Shown in pieces: positions 6,723 to 11,330 of a stretch of DNA of 11,330 bases. Position numbers and translations under genes: made by a program. The notes beneath the pieces were generated by a model that ran no database searches, was not told the origin of the DNA, and saw nothing but the letters and a program-made list of their open reading frames with translations. The stretch's first letter is position 1; the number at the start of each line of letters is the position of its first letter. The stretch lies in contig JAJZIE010000065.1 of NCBI GenBank assembly GCA_021810725.1, positions 1-11,330 of the forward strand, written 5' to 3'. The DNA comes from Bacillota bacterium (lineage in GTDB: Bacteria > Bacillota > Sulfobacillia > JAJZYS01 > JAJYTV01).

Positions 6723-7509
6723 GGTCCAGTTCCCCGTCCGGGCCGAGCTGGATGCCACGGTCCCGCAAGTAGCGTTGCAAGGCCGCGCCGAGGAAGTCCC
6801 GAATCGCCTCCCTGGCGTGACCGGGCGCCTCGGGCCAGCGGTCGACGTCCATGCCCGCGCGGATCATGGAGCCGAGCAGGCTGGGATCGGGCTTGGCGAA
6901 CTCCTGCACGAGCTCCCACCACTGCGCCGCGAGCTCCTGCCCTTCGGGCCCCTCCGGATCCGCACCCGCCCGGTGCAACGCCTCGAGCCGCGCAAAGCTC
7001 TCCATGGCCCGCGGCAGGAACCTCTCCGCCGCCGGCGAGTCCGCGAAGCGCTCCGCGATGCCGCGGTACTGGCGGTCGTCGAAGTAGCCGGCGACGAAGG
7101 CATAGGGCAGGCCCTGCCGGGTCAGCTCCATGATCGCGACGAGCCGCTCGAGGCTCAGTTCCTGTCCCAGGCGCAGATCCGCGATGGCGGTTTCGAGGCC
7201 GCCGATCATCCGGTTCAGGTTGGCGACCTGCCGCTCCAGCAATTCCCGCTGCCGCCCGAACACGGCCAGGAGGTCCTCGGACGACTGCCGATCCGAGACG
7301 CTCTCCGCGATCTCCTGCAGCGAAAGGCCAAACGACTTGAGAAAGAGGATCTGCTGCAGTTTCGCGACGTCGCGCGGCGTGTAGAGGCGCCGACCGCCCT
7401 CGCTGGTCGCCGCCCGCAGCAGTCCGACGCGGTCGTAGTACTGCAACGTCCGCACGCTGACGCCCGCCTGCTCGGCCAGGGCACCGATCGTCAAAGTGTT
7501 GCGGGGCAT
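6715..7509 (-). CDS. MerR-family regulator with TipAS-like effector domain
   Basis: 264-residue one-component regulator. The N-terminal MerR domain shows the helix-turn-helix IGALAEQAGVSVRTLQYYD (8-26), wing SEGGRRLY (36-43) and second helix pair KSFGLSLQEI (58-67). A coiled-coil dimer helix follows at about 80-115. The C-terminal part (about 140-252; GYFDD, AAQWWELVQEFAKPDP, AGMDVDRWPEAPGH) resembles the TipAS/antibiotic-recognition fold. The protein has no cysteine, so it is neither a classic metal sensor nor able to form the cysteine adduct with thiopeptides described for Streptomyces TipA. The start at 7509 has GAAGGAAG 7 bases upstream. It heads an operon with an ABC exporter, whose ATPase overlaps its stop by 8 bases. 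A MerR-type promoter with a palindromic long spacer lies directly in front, so autoregulation and effector-induced export are likely. The effector is unknown. Confidence 0.9.
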   Translation of the reverse strand: MPRNTLTIGALAEQAGVSVRTLQYYDRVGLLRAATSEGGRRLYTPRDVAKLQQILFLKSFGLSLQEIAESVSDRQSSEDLLAVFGRQRELLERQVANLNRMIGGLETAIADLRLGQELSLERLVAIMELTRQGLPYAFVAGYFDDRQYRGIAERFADSPAAERFLPRAMESFARLEALHRAGADPEGPEGQELAAQWWELVQEFAKPDPSLLGSMIRAGMDVDRWPEAPGHAREAIRDFLGAALQRYLRDRGIQLGPDGELDHD

Positions 7510-7530
7510 GCTGACACTTCCTTCGACCCC

Positions 7531-7561
7531 GTTCTACCACGTGACGTTACGTCACGAGCAA
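7531..7561 (-). promoter_or_regulatory. MerR-type promoter of the regulator-exporter operon
   Basis: On the minus strand a -35 element TTGCTC (7556-7561) and a -10 element TAGAAC (7531-7536), each matching 4 of 6 consensus bases, are separated by exactly 19 bases (7537-7555). Promoters controlled by MerR proteins characteristically have 19-20 bases instead of 17, and the regulator untwists the DNA to activate them. The start point would fall near 7523-7524, leaving a short leader of about 15 bases that carries the Shine-Dalgarno (7517-7524) before the ATG at 7509. The element scores are modest, but spacing, palindrome and location agree. Confidence 0.7.
7540..7556. promoter_or_regulatory. Palindromic operator, probable MerR regulator binding site
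   Basis: A perfect 17-base inverted repeat, CGTGACGTTACGTCACG on the plus strand, with 8-base arms around one central base. It fills most of the 19-base spacer of the promoter and is centred about 2 bases nearer the -35 than the spacer midpoint. On the minus strand an adjacent CACGTG (7538-7543) adds a third ACGT core, so the exact dyad used may be slightly different. Confidence 0.7.
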
Positions 7562-7574
7562 GGGGCCGGAGGCA

Positions 7575-7925
7575 TCAGATCCAGTGCTTGGTCACCGCCG
7601 TCTCGGGGTCGCCGGTGTTCGGCGTGCCCTCCGGCTCGATCAGCAGCAGCTCGGCTTCCTCCGTGGCGATCGGCCTGTGCTCGACACCCCTCGGCACGAC
7701 GTAGAGGTCCCCGGGTCCGAGTTCCACCCGGCCATCCCGCAGTTCGATCACCATGTGGCCTTTCAGGACGAAGAAGAAGTCGTCCGTGTCGGCATGCTGG
7801 TGCCAGACGAACTCGCCCTTCATCTTGACGACCAGAATGTCGTGGCCGTTGAACTGCGCCACGATCTTCGGCGCCCAATGATCCGACACGCGCCCCAGTT
7901 TCTCGAAGACGTGCACCGCATCCAT
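7575..7925 (-). CDS. Small single-domain cupin protein
   Basis: 116-residue cupin. Motif 1 is GEFVWHQHADTDDFFFVLKG (37-56) with metal ligands His42, His44 and probably Asp49 in place of the usual Glu; motif 2 is GDLYVVPRGVEH (72-83) with His83. This fits the widespread cupin family with HxHxDTDE-type motifs, whose members are mostly of unknown function. A metal ion is likely bound; enzyme or sensor roles are both possible. Two ATGs are candidates. The one at 7925 is preferred because AGGAGG lies 7 bases before it, whereas it would be only 1 base from the ATG at 7931. That Shine-Dalgarno overlaps the stop of the upstream YhaN-like gene, so the cupin is translationally coupled to it. No clear terminator separates it from the MerR promoter downstream. 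Confidence 0.9.
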   Translation of the reverse strand: MDAVHVFEKLGRVSDHWAPKIVAQFNGHDILVVKMKGEFVWHQHADTDDFFFVLKGHMVIELRDGRVELGPGDLYVVPRGVEHRPIATEEAELLLIEPEGTPNTGDPETAVTKHWI

Positions 7926-7931
7926 GTCCAT

Positions 7932-7940
7932 TCCTCCTCA
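7932..7940 (-). promoter_or_regulatory. Ribosome binding site of the cupin, overlapping the upstream stop
   Basis: TGAGGAGGA on the minus strand: the TGA ends the YhaN-like gene and the following GGAGG is the cupin Shine-Dalgarno. A terminating ribosome would deliver directly to the cupin start, and the spacing selects the ATG at 7925. Confidence 0.75.
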
Positions 7941-10900
7941 GGCGACGCCGTAGCGCCTCCCGCGTCCGCTCCCAAGCGCGGTCACCCGGCCCTCCCCGAG
8001 CAGTGCCTGCAGCGCTGCGCGGGTCTCGTTCTCCTGGCTTCCCAGGCTCTTCGCGATCTCCTTCAGGGTCAAGGGGCCAGGCCGCAACAGACCGACGATG
8101 CGCTCCGATACCGGGCGATCCGTCGCGGCCGCCACCTCGGCCCTGCTCTCCTGGGCCGAGAGCTCGATCACCCGCAGCCGTGGCACGGCGGTTGCGGCCA
8201 GTTGCGCGAGCGACGGGTGGCAGGTGAAGAAGAGCGCCTGCCGGCCAGGTTCCGCGGCAAACCGTCCGAGCACCTCGAATAGCCTCGCCTGGCGGGCGGG
8301 GTCGAAGTTGACCGCGATGTCGTCGAGCACGAGCGGCAGCGCCGCGACGCGCTCACCGTAGGAAGCCGCGAGTCCCAGCCTGAGGGCGAGATACATCTGT
8401 TCCTGGGTGCCGCGGCTGAGTTCGTGCGGCTCCTTCACGGCGCCAGACGTCTCCACCGCGAGCAGTCCCTGGCCATCGCTGCGCTGGCGCACCTCGACGT
8501 AGCGCTCGGCTGTGATGCCGAGCAGGGCCTGCGACGCGATCCGCAGCACCTCGGGCTGGCGGCTGCGCACATAGGTCTCGAGGGTGCGCTCGAGGAGCCG
8601 GCCAGCCAGGGCCTGGGCCCGCCACGCCTCGGCGGCGCGCCGGAGTTCCTCCTCGAGTTCGAGGCAGCGCGCCGAGAGCGCCGGAACGTCCGAAGACTCG
8701 GCGATCTCGCTTCTCAGGCGCAGGAGGTCCTGGCTCTGTCGGAGCGCGAGGTCGCGCTGTTGGGCGAGGTCCTCGAGCCGCTCGGCGATCCGGCTACGCT
8801 CCGTCTGCCAGAGCTCTGGGCTGCCCTCTGCCAGTTCCTCGACGAAGGCGTCCGCCGACGCCCCGACCTGGTCGTGGAAGGCGGCCACCGCGATATCGCG
8901 CTCGTGCAGCTTCTGCTCGTAGGACCCGCTTGCGTCGCGCCACCGCTCGAACGCCCGGACGTCCTCGAGGCCCGCCTCGCCAAGGCTCTCGGCGAGGGCG
9001 TCCGCCGCCGCGGCCTGCGCATGCGCCAGGCGTTCCCGCTGCTCCAAGGCCACGCGGTGCTGCTCCTCAAGCAGCCTGAGTGCGGTCTCGCCGCGCCGGG
9101 CAGCCTGCAGGGGCACCTCGAGAGCGGCGATCACCTCGGGCACAGCCTCCCGGGCATCGGGCACCGCCTGGCCCAATCGCGGGAGGATCTCGGCGGCCTG
9201 CCGCTGCCACCCCTCGATCGCGCGCTCCACGTCCGCCCGCTGCGCCTCCAGGGTTGCGAGGTCCCGTTGCGCCGCGCCGAGAGCCTGCGCCGTGCGCAGG
9301 TGGGACGGCAGGTGTTGCGGCGGCACGTCGAGCGGCACACCTACGGACGCCTTGAAGGCCGCGAGAGCCGAGCGCCCCTCCTGCTCCGCGGTGATGGCCT
9401 GTTCGCGGCGCCTGCCGCACTCCGCAAGCAGGCGGCCGGCGGCCTGCCGCTGCTCCTCCGCGGCGCGCAGACGCTCCCGCGCCGCGCCCGCGGCCGTGAC
9501 GCGTCCGTATTGCGCGTGCAGGTCCGAGAGCTCCTTGACGGCGGCGGAGAGGTGAAGCGGCTGCCCGAGGCCCATGGCCTCCTGGGAATCGCGCACCTCC
9601 GCCGCGAGACGCCTGAGGTCCCGGCCGGGGCGTCCGAACAGGAGGACGGCAAAGGCGATCAGGCCGATCGGCGCCAGGGCCGCGAAGGGCCACTGGCCGT
9701 AGGCGATGGCGATGAGCCCGACCGCGACGAACGCGATGGCGATAAGATTCGGCGCAAGCAGTTGTCCGCGTCGCCGCGCAAGGTTCTCGATAGCTTCCTT
9801 ATGGCGGGTCAGGAGGGCATCCCGCGCGTGGTAGGCCTCGGCGTCCGGCACTCCCTCGTACTGCCCCGCCTGCTCCGCCGCGGCCTGGGTTTCGCTCTCC
9901 GCCTGCGCATGGCTCCCGCGCGCGGCCTCTTCCTCATCCTCGCGCCGGGCGCGAGTCTGGCCAAGATCACGCAGCCGTTCCACGAGCTCTTCGGCGGCCC
10001 GCACCTGGGCCTGCTCCACCGGCGGCAGGTCGGCCGTCGGGGGGACGCCGAGCTCCCCGGCCAGCTGCGCGATCTGGCCCCTCCGCTCCGCGATGTCCCG
10101 GCCGAGGCGCTCGCTCCGGGCCAGGCGATCCCGCTGGAGCGCGAGCTCGTGCAGCGCAGCCTGCAGGGGATCCGCCACCTCCAGGATGCGCCGGTCGATG
10201 AGCCGGCCCTCCTGGGCGATCCGCTCCTCGAGATCCCGACAGGCGTCCAGCCCGGCGGCCGCGGCCTTGACACACTCCTCGAGGTGATCGCGAGCGCCTT
10301 CGATCCTTTGGACCAGTGCCTGGTCGAGACGGAGGGGCTCGCCCTCACGCGCCAGTTCCTGCTCCAGCCTCTGCAAGCGGTTCCAGGGCACATAGAGCCC
10401 CTCGAGGCGCTCGAGGTGACTGCGCCGCTGCTCCAGGCGCCGCGCCTCTTCGCCCTGGTCCAGCACCTTGGCCTCGGCGTCGGCCAGTTGCGCCTCGATC
10501 TGGCCGAAGCGTCCGGCCAGGGCCATGGCCGCGGCGAGTTCCCGTCTCGCGGCGACCAGGGCATCGCTGAGCTTGTTGATCTGGCCTTCCTTGGATCGCG
10601 GGCGAAGGTAGGCCTCGAGTCCCTTGCGCAGCTGCGCGAGCACGCCCGCGGCGCTGCGGCCGGCGCCCGTGATCCCCGCGGAGTACAGGCGGTCGCGCAC
10701 CTCTTCGCGATCGAGCGGCGCAAGGTCCGTCAGCTCGTAAAGGCTGAACGCGAAGACGCTGCGGAACATGTCCGCATCGAGGCCGCCGAGCCGGCTCCTC
10801 AGTCCCTCTTCGCCAAGCTGCCGCCCATCCGGCGCCCAAAGCCTCGCGGGCTGCCCCTGGAAGCGCTCGAGCGTCCAGAGCCCCTCGGCGTCCTCGAACG

Positions 10901-11114
10901 TGAGCCGTCCCCCGTGGCGCCCGCCCTGGAGCGGCGGATACTTCTGCTGCTCCCCGCGCGGAAAGCCGAACAGCATGAAGCGCAGAAAGCCGAGCAGCGT
11001 GGACTTGCCCGCCTCGTTCGGGCCCACCACCAGCGTCAGGCCCTCGGGGACGTCCGAAAGCGCCGTGCCGCGGAAGACACCGAAGCCCTCGATCTCCCAG
11101 CCGCGCAGGATCAC
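7938..11114 (-). CDS. YhaN-like SMC/Rad50-type ATPase with membrane hairpin and C-terminal winged helix
   Basis: 1058-residue ATPase of the Rad50/SbcC-like class. The N-terminal half-head has RGWEIEGFGVFRG (4-16) and Walker A GPNEAGKST (31-39). The C-terminal half-head has signature ELSRGTQEQ (898-906), Walker B LPLVLDD (926-932) and H-loop FTCHPS with His966. Between them lie Arg/Glu/Ala/Leu-rich stretches expected to form long coiled coils. Near the middle, two hydrophobic segments (about 457-472 and 477-493) form a probable membrane hairpin; no CxxC zinc hook exists. These features match AAA proteins named YhaN, proposed to act in DNA repair or processing with a YhaO/SbcD-like nuclease. 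Residues 999-1058 look like a winged helix-turn-helix (SERIVGLL, LTLKEIAKSLG, ETRAALQALLGEGRV, GRGRRYGV), an unusual addition. The start is GTG, overlapping the previous stop as GTGA, with GGGAGGTGA 6 bases upstream. Confidence 0.88.
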   Translation of the reverse strand: MILRGWEIEGFGVFRGTALSDVPEGLTLVVGPNEAGKSTLLGFLRFMLFGFPRGEQQKYPPLQGGRHGGRLTFEDAEGLWTLERFQGQPARLWAPDGRQLGEEGLRSRLGGLDADMFRSVFAFSLYELTDLAPLDREEVRDRLYSAGITGAGRSAAGVLAQLRKGLEAYLRPRSKEGQINKLSDALVAARRELAAAMALAGRFGQIEAQLADAEAKVLDQGEEARRLEQRRSHLERLEGLYVPWNRLQRLEQELAREGEPLRLDQALVQRIEGARDHLEECVKAAAAGLDACRDLEERIAQEGRLIDRRILEVADPLQAALHELALQRDRLARSERLGRDIAERRGQIAQLAGELGVPPTADLPPVEQAQVRAAEELVERLRDLGQTRARREDEEEAARGSHAQAESETQAAAEQAGQYEGVPDAEAYHARDALLTRHKEAIENLARRRGQLLAPNLIAIAFVAVGLIAIAYGQWPFAALAPIGLIAFAVLLFGRPGRDLRRLAAEVRDSQEAMGLGQPLHLSAAVKELSDLHAQYGRVTAAGAARERLRAAEEQRQAAGRLLAECGRRREQAITAEQEGRSALAAFKASVGVPLDVPPQHLPSHLRTAQALGAAQRDLATLEAQRADVERAIEGWQRQAAEILPRLGQAVPDAREAVPEVIAALEVPLQAARRGETALRLLEEQHRVALEQRERLAHAQAAAADALAESLGEAGLEDVRAFERWRDASGSYEQKLHERDIAVAAFHDQVGASADAFVEELAEGSPELWQTERSRIAERLEDLAQQRDLALRQSQDLLRLRSEIAESSDVPALSARCLELEEELRRAAEAWRAQALAGRLLERTLETYVRSRQPEVLRIASQALLGITAERYVEVRQRSDGQGLLAVETSGAVKEPHELSRGTQEQMYLALRLGLAASYGERVAALPLVLDDIAVNFDPARQARLFEVLGRFAAEPGRQALFFTCHPSLAQLAATAVPRLRVIELSAQESRAEVAAATDRPVSERIVGLLRPGPLTLKEIAKSLGSQENETRAALQALLGEGRVTALGSGRGRRYGVA

Positions 11115-11330
11115 CGCCCGTCACCTCCCGTGAGGAGCCTGAGGCAGATCTCCTCGGCCTCGGACAGGAGTCCAGCGGGGGACGTGTCCATCCGCAGCGC
11201 ATCGCGCACAGGAAAGCGCGAGAGTTCCAGCTCGAGTTCGGAGAGAAGACCCCCGAGCTCCTCGGGGGACGCCCTCAGGCGGTCCGCCTCCGCCAGCACC
11301 TCCGCCGCGAGATCGCCGCTGGCGCGGATC
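11111..11330 (-). CDS. C-terminal end of unidentified protein, by context YhaO/SbcD-like nuclease
   Basis: The frame is open at the right edge, so only the last 72 residues are present. They are Leu/Glu/Ala-rich and helical in character (LAAEVLAEADRLRASPEEL, LLSELELELSRF, AGLLSEAEEICLRLLTGG), with no catalytic motif. The stop overlaps the GTG of the YhaN-like ATPase as GTGA, which implies a tightly coupled operon partner. In known pairs (SbcD-SbcC, YhaO-YhaN) the metallophosphoesterase nuclease gene precedes the ATPase gene, and its C-terminal tail often ends in helices that contact the ATPase. The nuclease identity is therefore an inference from position only; the diagnostic N-terminal phosphoesterase motifs lie outside the window. 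Confidence 0.6.
   Translation of the reverse strand, partial: IRASGDLAAEVLAEADRLRASPEELGGLLSELELELSRFPVRDALRMDTSPAGLLSEAEEICLRLLTGGDGR
11121..11129 (-). promoter_or_regulatory. Ribosome binding site deciding the GTG start of the YhaN-like gene
   Basis: GGGAGGTGA on the minus strand, a near-complete anti-16S match, ends 6 bases before the GTG at 11112-11114. It lies inside the 3' end of the preceding gene and confirms the GTG start and coupled translation. Confidence 0.75.

Noticed and set aside
5895..7133. Plus-strand open frame (412 codons) opposite the ABC ATPase and MerR genes
   Set aside because: The minus strand carries intact Walker and helix-turn-helix motifs; the plus frame has no domain and shadow-like composition.

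Overview
The window is very GC-rich and densely coded, with genes overlapping or separated by a few bases, as in a bacterial chromosome. Menaquinone biosynthesis, an SD-led gene organisation and a MerR-type promoter fit a high-GC bacterium. I cannot place the phylum from sequence alone. No rRNA, tRNA, CRISPR array or insertion sequence is visible, and no gene-free stretch exceeds 300 bases; the longest gap is about 110 bases (1760-1869).

Left half, plus strand (1-5046): a menaquinone operon in the order menD (3' part only), menH, menB, menE, menA. Junctions are tight: menD/menH overlap by 8 bases, menB/menE are 1 base apart, menE/menA overlap as ATGA. The one exception is the menH-menB gap, which holds a strong GC hairpin. 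Together the genes cover isochorismate to demethylmenaquinone, except for the o-succinylbenzoate synthase step (MenC) and DHNA-CoA hydrolysis, which are not encoded here. The final methylation (MenG/UbiE) is also absent.

Right half, minus strand (5071-11330), read from right to left. It starts with the C-terminal end of an unidentified protein, by context probably a YhaO/SbcD-like nuclease. A 1058-residue SMC/Rad50-like ATPase of YhaN type follows, with a membrane hairpin where a zinc hook would be expected and a winged-helix-like C-terminus. A small cupin is then translationally coupled to the ATPase. A second unit follows: a MerR/TipAL-like regulator with its own promoter (19-base spacer containing a perfect palindrome), an ABC ATPase and an ABC-2 permease, all overlapping. 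This looks like an autoregulated, drug-responsive exporter operon. The two convergent halves meet in a 24-base gap whose hairpin overlaps the permease stop codon.

The most interesting items are the membrane-hairpin/winged-helix YhaN-like ATPase with its coupled cupin, and the textbook MerR promoter architecture in front of the regulator-exporter operon.
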